64,000 nt of DNA, from assembly GCA_016704345.1 (NCBI GenBank), contig JADJAH010000001.1:560078-624077 (forward strand). The letters run 5' to 3'. The notes beneath the pieces were generated by a model that made no database searches, was not told where the DNA came from, and was given only the letters and a program-made list of their open reading frames with translations. This document shows positions 17,151-26,317 of the stretch, in pieces. This DNA comes from Ignavibacteria bacterium (lineage in GTDB: Bacteria > Bacteroidota > Ignavibacteria > Tepidaquicellales > Tepidaquicellaceae). Positions within the stretch are counted from its first letter, which is position 1; every line of letters starts with the position of its first letter. A program made the translations under genes and the position numbers.

Positions 17151-19733
17151 TCACTTCACAACTATGTTTACCATTTTATTCTTTACAGTAATGATCTTCA
17201 CAATCTGTTTTCCAAGAATATGTTTCTTCACATTTTCATTATCCAGAGCAGCGTCTTCAAGCGCTTTTTCATCCGTGTCAAATTCCATTTCCTGCTTTGA
17301 GCGAATCTTTCCATTGACCTGAAAAACCAATGTAACTACATCTTCTTTCACAAGCTCAGGATCATAGCTTGGCCACGGAACATTCTGGATGCTAGGACTA
17401 TTGCCGAGCCTGCTCCAGAGCTCTTCTGAAATATGCGGAGCGAAAGGTGAGAGAAGAAGTATAAACTTCTCTATCGCTTCACGTGAAAACTTTTCAACTT
17501 TGTATAATTCATTCACAAATATCATGAGGTATGAAATAGCGGTGTTGAATTTCATATCACCGTCTTCGATATCATCAGTGACTTTTTTTATCGTTTTATT
17601 GAGCAGTTTAATAATTAAGACATCATCATGATCTTCTACAATTTTCTTGTTGAGCTCACCCGTATCTTCATCTATGACTAACCTCCATGTTCTCCTGAGA
17701 AATCTGTTCAAGCCCTCAATGCCCTTTGTACTCCAAGGTTTGGTAGCTTCAAGCGGACCCATAAACATCTCAAACAGTCTCATTGAATCTGCCCCAAACT
17801 CTCTTACCACATCATCAGGGTTAATAACATTTCCTCTCGACTTCGACATTTTCACTCCATCTTCTCCAAGAATCATTCCCTGATTAAAGAGTTTTGTGAA
17901 TGGTTCTGTATGCGATACATATCCCAGATCGTAGAGAATTTTGTACCAGAATCTTGCGTATATGAGATGGAGCACGGAATGCTCCTGACCTCCGATGTAA
18001 AGATCGACGGGCATCCAGAATTCTTCCAGCTTTTTGTCGCAGAAAGTTTTCTCATTCTTAGGATCAAGAAACCTCAAGAAGTACCAACATGATCCGGCCC
18101 ACTGAGGCATTGTATTTGTTTCTCTCTTCACTTCCAAGCCGGTAACTGGATCGATTGTGTTAACCCAGTCCGCAATTCCGGCAAGCGGAGATTCCCCGGT
18201 TCCGCTGGGTTTGTATGAAACACCCTCCGGTAATTTCAAGGGAAGCGAATCTTCCGCAAGGGCTTTGAATGTGCCGTCTTCAAAATGAATTATCGGGAAA
18301 GGTTCGCCCCAAAACCGCTGTCTTGAAAACAGCCAGTCCCTCAACTTAAAATTTACTGTTTCTTTTCCGTTTTCATTTTTTACAAGCCACTGAATTACTT
18401 TGGAAATGGCTTCCGGAGTTTTCAATCCGTTGATCATCTCGGAATTGATTGATATGCCTTCTCCTGTGAAACACTCTTCACCGGTTGAAGTCTTCTCAAT
18501 AAACTCAGCCTTTTGTTCTTCACTCAATCCTTCCGGAAGAACAACGGGAATGATCGGCAAAGATAATTTTCTTGCAAACTCACTGTCTCTCTCATCATGC
18601 CCAGGCACACCCATGATTGCACCCGTGCCGTAACTTGCAAGTACGTAATCTGCAACAAGCACAGGAATTTCTGTTCTGCTGAGAGGATTGACAGCGTAAG
18701 CACCGGTAAACACTCCTGACTTTTCTTTTGACAATTCCGTTCTCTCCAGATCGGATTTTCTCGTAGCTTTTTCCAGATAAGATTCTACTTTATCCGAATT
18801 TTCCACATCAGTTATCTCCCGCACGAGTTTATGTTCGGGTGCGAGAATGAGATATGTCGCTCCGTAAATTGTGTCCGGACGCGTTGTATAGATCTCCACT
18901 TTTCTGAACTCACCCTTATTATCCTTGATCTCAAATACAACTGTAGCTCCTTCACTCTTACCGATCCAGTTCCTTTGAATGTCTTTAACGTTCTTGGGCC
19001 AATCGAGATCTTCAAGATCATTGAGAAGCCTGTCGGCATATTTTGTGATCCGGAGATTCCATTGTCTCATATTTCTTTTGATGACAGAAAATCCTTTTTC
19101 AATTTGCTCAGGAACTTCTTCATTTGATAAAACAGTACCCAGCTCAGGACACCAATTTACCGGGACATCAGCAAGGTAAGCCAGACGTTTCGAGTTTACG
19201 AATTCATATTTTTCTTTTTCAGAGAAGCCATTCGGGATATCAAGTTCTTCTATCGGCTTGGCCTTATTTTCTTTTTCATCATAAAACGAATTGTAGATCT
19301 TCAAAAACATCCATTGAGTCCATTTATAATAGTCCTCATTTGAAGTGCCTACTTCTCTTTGCCAGTCGTATGAAAACCCAAGAGATTTCAGTTGCTGTCT
19401 GAATTTCGAAATGCATTCTTCAGTTCTGATCTTTGGATGAACCCCGGTTTTAATCGCATACTGTTCCGTCGAGAGTCCAAACGCATCCCATCCAATCGGA
19501 TGCATTACATTAAATCCCTTCATCCTCTTGAATCTGGCCACAATATCAGTAGCGGTGTATCCTTCGGGATGCCCTACATGAAGTCCTTCGCCGCTGGGAT
19601 ACGGAAACATATCAAGCACATAATACTTGGGCATGGATTTGTCGAGGTCATCAAGATCAGGAGTTCTGAATGTCTGATTGACTTCCCAATATTCCTGCCA
19701 CTTTCTTTCTATATCAGTAAAATTGTATTTCAA
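17151..19733 (-). CDS. leuS: Leucyl-tRNA synthetase
   Basis: It charges tRNA-Leu with leucine. The protein has 860 residues, normal for the bacterial enzyme. The class I signatures are present: the HIGH-type motif HVGHPEGYTATDIV at about residue 52 and KMSKS in GVKMSKSRGNVINPDD near 635. The CP1 editing domain has TTRPDTIYGATYLIL and the GTGAIMGVPGHDERD segment that binds misacylated ends. The C-terminal anticodon-binding and zinc-less domain ends normally (VKNKMVNIVVK). The gene has a clean uninterrupted frame, unlike many others in the window. It lies alone between the TrmB-type regulator and a gene-poor stretch. Confidence 0.97.
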   Translation of the reverse strand: MKYNFTDIERKWQEYWEVNQTFRTPDLDDLDKSMPKYYVLDMFPYPSGEGLHVGHPEGYTATDIVARFKRMKGFNVMHPIGWDAFGLSTEQYAIKTGVHPKIRTEECISKFRQQLKSLGFSYDWQREVGTSNEDYYKWTQWMFLKIYNSFYDEKENKAKPIEELDIPNGFSEKEKYEFVNSKRLAYLADVPVNWCPELGTVLSNEEVPEQIEKGFSVIKRNMRQWNLRITKYADRLLNDLEDLDWPKNVKDIQRNWIGKSEGATVVFEIKDNKGEFRKVEIYTTRPDTIYGATYLILAPEHKLVREITDVENSDKVESYLEKATRKSDLERTELSKEKSGVFTGAYAVNPLSRTEIPVLVADYVLASYGTGAIMGVPGHDERDSEFARKLSLPIIPVVLPEGLSEEQKAEFIEKTSTGEECFTGEGISINSEMINGLKTPEAISKVIQWLVKNENGKETVNFKLRDWLFSRQRFWGEPFPIIHFEDGTFKALAEDSLPLKLPEGVSYKPSGTGESPLAGIADWVNTIDPVTGLEVKRETNTMPQWAGSCWYFLRFLDPKNEKTFCDKKLEEFWMPVDLYIGGQEHSVLHLIYARFWYKILYDLGYVSHTEPFTKLFNQGMILGEDGVKMSKSRGNVINPDDVVREFGADSMRLFEMFMGPLEATKPWSTKGIEGLNRFLRRTWRLVIDEDTGELNKKIVEDHDDVLIIKLLNKTIKKVTDDIEDGDMKFNTAISYLMIFVNELYKVEKFSREAIEKFILLLSPFAPHISEELWSRLGNSPSIQNVPWPSYDPELVKEDVVTLVFQVNGKIRSKQEMEFDTDEKALEDAALDNENVKKHILGKQIVKIITVKNKMVNIVVK

Positions 19734-19757
19734 ATTATGCTAATTTGATTTATAAAA

Positions 19758-20203
19758 TAACCCTTCGCCGGCAGAAGATTCTCCACTTAATGCTTATGAA
19801 AAATCAATTGCCTGATAAGTTAATTCAGCAATTGGTTCTTATAGGACTTTGGGGTGCGAGAGTAGTATCTATGCAAAAATACGCTAAATTTTTTTTAGTT
19901 TCAGATTCTTTGTGGATCTACCACAGTATTATGATCCGAATACATTTAACTATATTGAAATAGGTCAGACCGGAATCATAAATTTAAATGAGCTTGTCTA
20001 AATATGGGATATGATCCAATGCAGTCAAAACTTAATAGCAGCACAAGTATAATTGGGGTATTTTCAGTGATATGCATTCCGGTACTAAAGTTTGTAATCA
20101 GTTGAATGCTGATTTGTTTCATCACACTTTCATTTCAGTTGTGTCGGTTGGACATGACATTTCTATAGAGTTAACACTGGAATTCATTTCAAGTGATTTG
20201 TAA
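19758..20203 (+). pseudogene. Possible remnant of an unknown coding region
   Basis: This stretch between leuS and the YggS gene has no intact gene. Coding-looking fragments appear in shifting frames: SPAEDSPLNAYEKSIA from about 19772, RFFVDLPQYYDPNTFNYIEI near 19900-19955, and a final run from about 20063 (FSDMHSGTKVCNQLNADLF to SIELTLEFISSDL) ending at TAA 20201-20203. They could be pieces of one decayed gene or chance open stretches. No family is recognisable. Confidence 0.25.
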
Positions 20204-20239
20204 ATTGAAAAAAGTAAATATTAAAATTATATTCCACTT

Positions 20240-20944
20240 ATGATTGAAGGACTATCTAAGAATTACGAATCCGTTAGAGAAGGAATTACCCTTGCCTGCC
20301 AGAATTGTGCCAGGAATCCACACGAGATTTCGATCGTTGCAATTAGCAAAACCTTTCCGTTTTCATCTGTAATAGACCTTAACAAAATGGGTCATGCTGA
20401 TTTTGGCGAAAACAAAGTGAAAGAGCTTAGGGACAAGTATTACAACATCTCATTTCAATATGCCGGCAGTATAAACTGGCATTTTGTGGGACATCTTCAA
20501 ACCAACAAAGTAAAAGATATAGTTGCATTTATTCATTTGATCCACTCAGTCGACAGTTTTCATCTTGCCGAGGAAATTGAAAGGTGTGCACAGAAGATCA
20601 AAAAGACCATTAACGTATTGGTTCAGGTTAATACAAGCAACGAATCACAAAAATACGGAATTGAGCCGGATAAGGCAGAGAGTTTATGCAAGCAAATCTC
20701 TCTACTTGAGTATGTAAAGGTAAAGGGACTCATGACTATGGCTAAGTTTACTGAAGACAGGGAAGAAATCAGAAGGAGTTTCAAACTTGCCAAGGAACTT
20801 TACGACTCCATTGGAAAAGGCAATCCTGAATTTCAGTACTTGTCAATGGGAATGACACACGATTACGATATTGCAATTGAAGAAGGCTCAAATATGCTGA
20901 GGATAGGTACAGCAATCTTCGGCGAGAGAAAGATAATCGACTAA
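20240..20944 (+). CDS. YggS/PLPBP pyridoxal-phosphate homeostasis protein
   Basis: This 234-residue single-domain TIM-barrel protein binds pyridoxal phosphate and buffers it in the cytoplasm without known enzymatic activity. The PLP lysine lies in IVAISKTFPFSSVIDL. Other conserved segments are DFGENKVKELRDK, WHFVGHLQTNKVKDI, IHSVDSFHLAEEI, LVQVNTSNESQKYGIEP, and the C-terminal LSMGMTHDYDIAIEEGSN followed by LRIGTAIFGER. The length matches the family. DivIVA follows 27 bases downstream, an arrangement seen in many bacteria where yggS lies near division genes. Confidence 0.9.
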   Translation: MIEGLSKNYESVREGITLACQNCARNPHEISIVAISKTFPFSSVIDLNKMGHADFGENKVKELRDKYYNISFQYAGSINWHFVGHLQTNKVKDIVAFIHLIHSVDSFHLAEEIERCAQKIKKTINVLVQVNTSNESQKYGIEPDKAESLCKQISLLEYVKVKGLMTMAKFTEDREEIRRSFKLAKELYDSIGKGNPEFQYLSMGMTHDYDIAIEEGSNMLRIGTAIFGERKIID

Positions 20945-20971
20945 CGGAATATAAGAACAAACAAAATCATA

Positions 20972-21559
20972 ATGAACAACATTTCTCCAAAGGAAATTAA
21001 GAAGACCGATTTCAAGAAGTCATTTCGCGGTTATGACAATTACGAAGTTGATGCATTTCTTGAAGCACTTAGCTTAAGATTTGAGAGACTTGTTGAAGAG
21101 AATGCCGAATTGGTTTCAAGGGTCAGTTCGCTAACAACTGATATAGAAGTATATAAAGAAAATGAGGCTACACTTCAGAGAGCAATTGTCAAGATGCAGG
21201 ATCTTGCTGAGGAGATAATTGATTCAGCAAAGAAGAAAGCCGAGAACATTGTAAGAGAGGCTCAGCTTAATGCTCAGAAGGTTGCGCAAGATACCGACAA
21301 AGAGATCATCACAAGAAAAAATGAATTGGAAGAACTTAAGCTTCGTAACGATAAGCTTGTAGAAGACGTAAAGCTTTTCTTTATGGAAAAGCTCAACGAA
21401 ATGGATGAGTTTGTAAAAGCAAGGAACATTTATAAGATGGAACTTGCACGTCATCACATGTCATTAGAGATGGCACGTGATACTGAACCAGAGTCTCAAG
21501 AAGAACCAACCCTCAAAAAAATCTCCATCAACACATCAGGCTCAGGTTACTCAGAGTAG
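20972..21559 (+). CDS. DivIVA-domain coiled-coil protein
   Basis: This 195-residue protein opens with the DivIVA lipid-binding N-terminus: ISPKEIKKTDFKKSFRGYDN and YEVDAFLEALSLRFERLVEE. A long coiled coil at about residues 30-165 follows, with the typical RAIVKMQDLAEEIIDSAKKK and NIVREAQLNAQKVAQD repeats. Such proteins gather at curved membrane and organise division or cell-wall growth. The C-terminal 20 residues are polar and disordered. It sits between the YggS gene and a purine nucleoside phosphorylase on the same strand with short gaps (27 and 11 bases), probably one operon. Confidence 0.88.
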   Translation: MNNISPKEIKKTDFKKSFRGYDNYEVDAFLEALSLRFERLVEENAELVSRVSSLTTDIEVYKENEATLQRAIVKMQDLAEEIIDSAKKKAENIVREAQLNAQKVAQDTDKEIITRKNELEELKLRNDKLVEDVKLFFMEKLNEMDEFVKARNIYKMELARHHMSLEMARDTEPESQEEPTLKKISINTSGSGYSE

Positions 21560-21570
21560 GTACCCGAAAT

Positions 21571-22371
21571 ATGAGAAGAAAGCACCTAGAAGCCGTTGAA
21601 TTTCTGTCCCACTGTGCCCCGGATAATTGTGAAGTCGGAATAATCCTGGGCACGGGTCTGGGCGGTCTGGTAAGAGATATAGACATCAGTAATTCCGTTG
21701 AATATTCACAAATCCCTAATTTTCCGGTATCAACCGTAGAGTCACATTCCGGCAAGTTAATCTTCGGAAAGCTATCAGGTAAGAACATCGTTGCAATGCA
21801 GGGCAGATTTCATTACTACGAGGGTTATTCAATGAGTCAGGTTACTTTTCCTGTTCATGTAATGAAAGAACTTGGTGTAAAATATCTGATCGCTTCGAAT
21901 GCATGCGGCGCTTTGAATCATCAATTCAGGAAGACCGACCTTATGATACTTACTTCGCACATAAATCTCCTTTTCGATACACCATTGAAAAAACTGCCGG
22001 TCAATTTTGTTGACGGAAGTAGATTCTATTCAAAAAGGCTGATCGATCTTGCTGAAAAAACTGCGATTGAAAATTGTATAAGTATTCAGAAGGGAAGCTA
22101 CGTTCCCGTGCAGGGACCGAACCTAGAGACGTCTGCCGAATACAGAATGATAAGAAGATTCGGCGGCGATACTGTAGGAATGTCCACAATCCCGGAAGTC
22201 ACTGTTGCCAACAATCTTGGAATAGAATGTCTGGGCTTATCGATAATCACTGATGAAGGCTTTCCTGATACTCTCAAAGTTGCAGCACTCAAAGACATTC
22301 TCCATGCAGCATCAATAGCAGAGCCAAAGCTAACACTGCTAATAAGAAATCTTGTAAAAAAACTTGATTGA
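21571..22371 (+). CDS. Purine nucleoside phosphorylase
   Basis: This 266-residue enzyme of the trimeric PNP class II family cleaves purine nucleosides with phosphate in purine salvage. Key parts are present: the phosphate loop ILGTGLGGL (about 26-34), the phosphate-binding His in MQGRFHYYEGYS, SNACGALN (purine/phosphate region), and PVQGPNLETSAEYRM with the conserved Glu. GMSTIPEVTVA and the base-site region LSIITDEGF also match. It begins 11 bases after DivIVA. A diverged paralog follows immediately. Confidence 0.9.
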   Translation: MRRKHLEAVEFLSHCAPDNCEVGIILGTGLGGLVRDIDISNSVEYSQIPNFPVSTVESHSGKLIFGKLSGKNIVAMQGRFHYYEGYSMSQVTFPVHVMKELGVKYLIASNACGALNHQFRKTDLMILTSHINLLFDTPLKKLPVNFVDGSRFYSKRLIDLAEKTAIENCISIQKGSYVPVQGPNLETSAEYRMIRRFGGDTVGMSTIPEVTVANNLGIECLGLSIITDEGFPDTLKVAALKDILHAASIAEPKLTLLIRNLVKKLD

Positions 22372-22395
22372 GAAATTAATAACCCGAACTCTGTT

Positions 22396-23235
22396 ATGAT
22401 AGACTTCATTTCTAAGATCAAAGGATCGGCCGGCGTAATCAAATCGATGTTCCCGGGCAAGTTCAAAGCAGATCTTGCATTGATAAAGAACAGGACAATG
22501 CCGCTGCCAAAAGAAATCAAAGTGCTGAATGAAGTCAAGTATTCAGACATTCCTCACTTTGAGATAACGCAGGGAAGCAAGACCGGAAGCGTGCTCTTCT
22601 GCAGATCCGGCAACAGGGACCTGATTGTTTACGACGGCCGCCTGCATTATTATGACGGTGTAAGCATGAGAAGCATTGCGCACAAGATCTATGTACTGAA
22701 GCTCCTTGGCATCAAAAAAATTTTGGCGCTGGATGAAGTCGGCCATCTTGATCCGAGAATCAATTGCGGGGAGCTGGCGATGATCTATGACCACATAAAT
22801 CTGATGGGAGATAATCCGCTTATAGGAAAAAATGAAGACAGCCTTGGTGTAAGGTTTCCCGATATGAGCAATGCATATGATAAGACTTTGTTTTCAAAAA
22901 TGATATCTGTTCTAACTGATAGCAAGATCCGCGTTAATGAATGTGTGTATCTCGGCATAACAGGACCAAACAGTGAGACAGATGCGGAGGCGCGGTTTTA
23001 CAGGGAAGCAGGATGTGATGTGCTCGGGTATTCAATTGTTCCGGAAAATATCACTGCCGTACATGCAAAGATTAAATACGCAGCAATCGGACTCATTACA
23101 CGAGAATTGGTTGCTGATAAGATGATGGAAGGAACGAAAAGCGATAAGGAACTTGAAGCTCAGAGACTCAAGAATTTGGCAAAATCATCCGCTGAATTAT
23201 CCAAGGTTTTGCAAGGAATTATTAAGATCATTTGA
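22396..23235 (+). CDS. Diverged purine nucleoside phosphorylase paralog
   Basis: This 279-residue protein aligns along its whole length with the preceding phosphorylase (shared YDGRLHYYDGVS, TGPNSETDAEARFYREAG, GYSIVPENITAVHAK). It lacks the N-terminal phosphate loop: where the paralog has GTGLG, this one reads KNRTM. The NACGALN segment is replaced by DEVGHLD. Loss of both phosphate-contact regions suggests an altered or absent phosphorylase activity. It starts 24 bases after its paralog, consistent with tandem duplication and divergence. It may be a regulatory subunit or have a new substrate; this is inference. Confidence 0.75.
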   Translation: MIDFISKIKGSAGVIKSMFPGKFKADLALIKNRTMPLPKEIKVLNEVKYSDIPHFEITQGSKTGSVLFCRSGNRDLIVYDGRLHYYDGVSMRSIAHKIYVLKLLGIKKILALDEVGHLDPRINCGELAMIYDHINLMGDNPLIGKNEDSLGVRFPDMSNAYDKTLFSKMISVLTDSKIRVNECVYLGITGPNSETDAEARFYREAGCDVLGYSIVPENITAVHAKIKYAAIGLITRELVADKMMEGTKSDKELEAQRLKNLAKSSAELSKVLQGIIKII

Positions 23236-23266
23236 CTATTTTCTCAGCCCGTAAATTTATCATAAT

Positions 23267-24136
23267 ATGAGAATTGCAGTTCCAAAAATGTATAAGCTTT
23301 TCATCGGCGGAAAATTTACGCGCACCGAATCGGAGAGATACTCTGATGTGATTTCTCCAAGAAGCAAGGAGAAGATCTGCAACATCTCAAGAGCTTCGAG
23401 GAAGGATCTAAGAAATGCCGTAGTTTCTGCGAGAGCCGGATTTAATGAATGGAACTCGAAGTCAGGCTATGAAAGAGCGCAGATATTGTACAGGCTGGCA
23501 GAAATGCTTGAGGAAAGAAGAGAACAATTCTCTGAAAGCATATTCATTTCAACAAGACAGAAGAAGTCAGACTGCAATTCCGAGATAAGCAGATCAATAG
23601 ACAGAATAATATTCTTTGCCGGACTTGCCGATAAATGGCAGCAAATGTCGGGAACAGTTAACCCGGTTCAATCAGGATACTTTAATTTTTCAATGGCTGA
23701 AGCAACAGGTATTGTCGGTATAGTATTGCCCGAAGCCGGATCCTTCCTTCCGCTCGTATCAAGGATATGCAATGCGATTGTTACCGGAAATTCCTGCATT
23801 GTGATTTGTTCGGAAATATCTCCGCTGCCCGCATTATCATTTGCGGAAGTTATTGCTACAAGTGATTTTCCCTCCGGAGTAATAAACATTCTCACCGGCA
23901 AGAAACCGGAGTTAGTTCCTCACCTGGCCGGACATTTTGATGTAAACGCAATTGACTTTTGCGAAGATAACAATGATCTCAATTTGCAAGCAAAGCTTTT
24001 ATGTGCAAATAATGTTAAGAGGTTTCATTCGCTGGAGAAGCAATGGGAATGGAAGTCAGATGATCGGAACGAGAATATTTATGAGCCGGGCAAGTTTGTA
24101 GAGATCAAGACAGTCTGGCATACAATGGGAATGTAA
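23267..24136 (+). CDS. Half-length aldehyde dehydrogenase-like protein
   Basis: This 289-residue protein resembles the N-terminal and NAD-binding part of aldehyde dehydrogenases: LFIGGKFTRTESERYSDVIS, then SARAGFNEWNSKSGYERAQI and LAEMLEERREQFSESI, later ATGIVGIVLPEAGSFLPLVS and SGVINILTGKKPELVPHLAG. Full enzymes have about 480 residues with a catalytic Cys in the second half. That half is absent here, and the C-terminus ends in an unrelated Trp-rich tail (KQWEWKSDD). There is no frame break, so this is a real short protein, possibly binding NAD or serving another role. It lies 31 bases after the PNP paralog in the same direction. Confidence 0.7.
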   Translation: MRIAVPKMYKLFIGGKFTRTESERYSDVISPRSKEKICNISRASRKDLRNAVVSARAGFNEWNSKSGYERAQILYRLAEMLEERREQFSESIFISTRQKKSDCNSEISRSIDRIIFFAGLADKWQQMSGTVNPVQSGYFNFSMAEATGIVGIVLPEAGSFLPLVSRICNAIVTGNSCIVICSEISPLPALSFAEVIATSDFPSGVINILTGKKPELVPHLAGHFDVNAIDFCEDNNDLNLQAKLLCANNVKRFHSLEKQWEWKSDDRNENIYEPGKFVEIKTVWHTMGM

Positions 24137-24188
24137 TTTTTCCGACACAAAATGGTTTTCACCACATGCTATTTAATCAACAATCATA

Positions 24189-24659
24189 ATGTCCAATATT
24201 CTTAAATTAGTAATCAGTGTTGCTGTTTGCCTTGCGGCAGGATTTGTCGGTTCTATATTTACTGCTGATGCGATACCGGGGTGGTATGCAACATTGAATA
24301 AGCCGGAGTTTAATCCACCCAATTGGATTTTTGCTCCTGTCTGGACAACATTGTACATTATGATGGGGATCTCATTTTTTCTTGTATGGAAAGAAGGCAC
24401 CGGCAATGCTTTGGTTAAGCGGGCTATGACGGTATTTATTATACAGCTTGTTCTTAACATGCTTTGGTCAATTGTCTTTTTTGGAATGCATTCAATTTCG
24501 GGCGGACTAGTGGTTATTATCTTGTTGTGGATTTCAATTGTGCTTACAATTATCAGATTTCAAAAGATTTCTTCAATTTCAGGAATCCTTCTTGTGCCAT
24601 ATTTGTTGTGGGTTACGTTTGCTTCTGTACTTAACTTTTTCTTTTACCGGCTAAACTAA
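24189..24659 (+). CDS. tspO: TspO/MBR-family tryptophan-rich membrane protein
   Basis: This 156-residue protein has five transmembrane helices. Landmarks are AAGFVGSIFTADAIPGWYAT, LNKPEFNPPNWIFAPVWTT and LYIMMGISFFLVW in the first three helices, and LNMLWSIVFFGMHS later. These match the TspO/MBR family (W-x-P and the NMLWS region). The family binds porphyrins and steroids and acts in tetrapyrrole and stress responses in membranes. It follows the ALDH-like gene by 52 bases and precedes an L,D-transpeptidase by 17 bases. Confidence 0.92.
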   Translation: MSNILKLVISVAVCLAAGFVGSIFTADAIPGWYATLNKPEFNPPNWIFAPVWTTLYIMMGISFFLVWKEGTGNALVKRAMTVFIIQLVLNMLWSIVFFGMHSISGGLVVIILLWISIVLTIIRFQKISSISGILLVPYLLWVTFASVLNFFFYRLN

Positions 24660-24676
24660 ACTTTTAAGCTAAACAA

Positions 24677-25783
24677 ATGAAACTCAGATTCATCGGACTT
24701 GCTGTCTTCATTGCTATATTCATAATATCTGTCAACGGTTTCGCGAGTGACAGTCCCGAGAGCAAACAGGGAAAAGACTCCGAAGTTCTCTACTTTGAAA
24801 TTGACACACCTGAAGCTGCAGATGATGTCATCACAGAACATTTGCGCGATATATTCCCGATAATATCTGAGAGTGATATCAGAAGAGTTATTTCAGGAAA
24901 GGAAGTTAAAGCTTTTCCATCCAATACTGCCGATACATCCGGCGGAAACATAGTAAGCGAAATCTACAAAGTTTCATTTGAAGTTCCGAAAAATTTTCTG
25001 GCAGATACTGCAAAGATCCTATGGGAGCTGAACATACCTGAGTTCAAGTCGAGGATCTATCAGCTTTTTGAAGGAAGGAAAATCTACATCGACACCTGGC
25101 CAAACGTAGTAGGAACAATTAATGATAAAACATACACAGGGAATTTTCAGGCTTACAAGATTAGAAACTGGCCGTTCTATAAGGATCCCGATCCAAAGAA
25201 AAGTCATCTTGCGCCTACAAAGCCGGGTCCCGGCAATCCGCTTGGATTGTTCGTGGTTCATTATGATGAGAACTCATTGAGATATTTTCACGGCTCAAAC
25301 AAGAACCATCTACTCTACACAGAAAGAAGGAGTCTTTCACACGGATGCGTGAGAAATGATAACGACAATATCGAAAAGATGAAGCAGTTCATCATTAAGC
25401 GTGTCGTGAAATCGGAAGATTTGTCTTCATGGCTGGGAAGCAAGAAAACTGTGATATATGAGTTTCAGGAGATCGACAAGTTTCCTGTAAGGATTATTTA
25501 CAAGACATATGATATTGATTTTGATGAGAACGGATATTACATAACAATGTTCGATGACATCTATAAATATGCTGATCGTTCAAGGATTGATCCTGTAAGA
25601 GACGTAGATTCCCTTGTTATTGTGGGGGATTATGAAAATGTTAAGGCAGAATTTAACAGTAAAGTTAAGCAGCATGGCATTCCTGATGATGCGCTTAATA
25701 TGATAATAGATTACGTATTGAATAATGCAACAAGATATGAAAAGTTATACATCAATGATTTGAAGCAGAAGTTTATGCTTTGA
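24677..25783 (+). CDS. L,D-transpeptidase (YkuD family)
   Basis: This 368-residue exported protein has a signal peptide (FIGLAVFIAIFIISVNGFAS, about 1-23). The YkuD catalytic domain is at about 130-230: GNFQAYKIRNWPFYKDP, then LGLFVVHYDENSLRYFHG, then the active-site SHGCVRNDNDN with catalytic Cys and the upstream His of the fold. Such enzymes cross-link peptidoglycan stems (3-3 bonds) or attach proteins in the periplasm. The C-terminal 140 residues are an extra domain of unknown type. It converges with the lipoprotein gene at 25787. Confidence 0.88.
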   Translation: MKLRFIGLAVFIAIFIISVNGFASDSPESKQGKDSEVLYFEIDTPEAADDVITEHLRDIFPIISESDIRRVISGKEVKAFPSNTADTSGGNIVSEIYKVSFEVPKNFLADTAKILWELNIPEFKSRIYQLFEGRKIYIDTWPNVVGTINDKTYTGNFQAYKIRNWPFYKDPDPKKSHLAPTKPGPGNPLGLFVVHYDENSLRYFHGSNKNHLLYTERRSLSHGCVRNDNDNIEKMKQFIIKRVVKSEDLSSWLGSKKTVIYEFQEIDKFPVRIIYKTYDIDFDENGYYITMFDDIYKYADRSRIDPVRDVDSLVIVGDYENVKAEFNSKVKQHGIPDDALNMIIDYVLNNATRYEKLYINDLKQKFML

Positions 25784-25786
25784 TTG

Positions 25787-26308
25787 TCAGAAGCTTTCGT
25801 CTCGCCAGCGCATAATTTTCCAGACATCTGCAGTGGCATTTCGTGTCATTGTCATGTCTGCAAAGCCGTTAAGCCTTACGATGTCGCTTGGGTTAAAAGT
25901 AATTGTAAGATTGAAACTTCGCTTCACATTTTGTATCAATGAATCACCTCCCTGAAAAATAATGTTGTTCCACACCACTTCGAGTTTTTGCGCGTTGTTG
26001 AAGAGTCCGTTTGTTGTTCTCATCTCTGTTGCCCTGTCCCATGAAACATCGAACCCTGAAACGTAATCCCTGTAAGTAAACACAAAGTCTTCCCCCAGGA
26101 GATTTCCATAAACCGTAGTGTCTTTAAAAGTATATGCATACTTAAAGTTTTGGAACAGACCGTCAATTGTCTTTTGATCTGTAAGAATTGATGCAGGAGT
26201 AGTTTCATCAAGACCGGGCGCAAATATATTGTCACATGAAATGAACGAGCCGGTTATGAGAGCAACAAAGAACACGGCGGCCAATATTTTTGTGCGCTTC
26301 TTCTGCAT
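25787..26308 (-). CDS. Lipoprotein with NTF2-like domain
   Basis: This 173-residue protein has a lipoprotein signal: a basic start, hydrophobic ILAAVFFVALITG, and lipobox SFISC with Cys at about residue 25. The mature domain (LDQ-type helix KTIDGLFQNFKYAYTFKD, then DFVFTYRDYV and strand NLTITFNPSDIVRLNG, ending WKIMRWRDES) follows the cone-shaped NTF2/SnoaL pattern often seen in small FCB lipoproteins. It shares the strand and short spacing (9 bases) with another lipoprotein of similar kind. Binding function unknown. Confidence 0.65.
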   Translation of the reverse strand: MQKKRTKILAAVFFVALITGSFISCDNIFAPGLDETTPASILTDQKTIDGLFQNFKYAYTFKDTTVYGNLLGEDFVFTYRDYVSGFDVSWDRATEMRTTNGLFNNAQKLEVVWNNIIFQGGDSLIQNVKRSFNLTITFNPSDIVRLNGFADMTMTRNATADVWKIMRWRDESF

Positions 26309-26317
26309 TTGATCTGA

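Noticed and set aside
19745..19963. 72-residue frame after leuS
   Set aside because: No ribosome site or family pattern is seen; the same stretch has other coding-like fragments in shifting frames, so it is listed as a weak remnant only.
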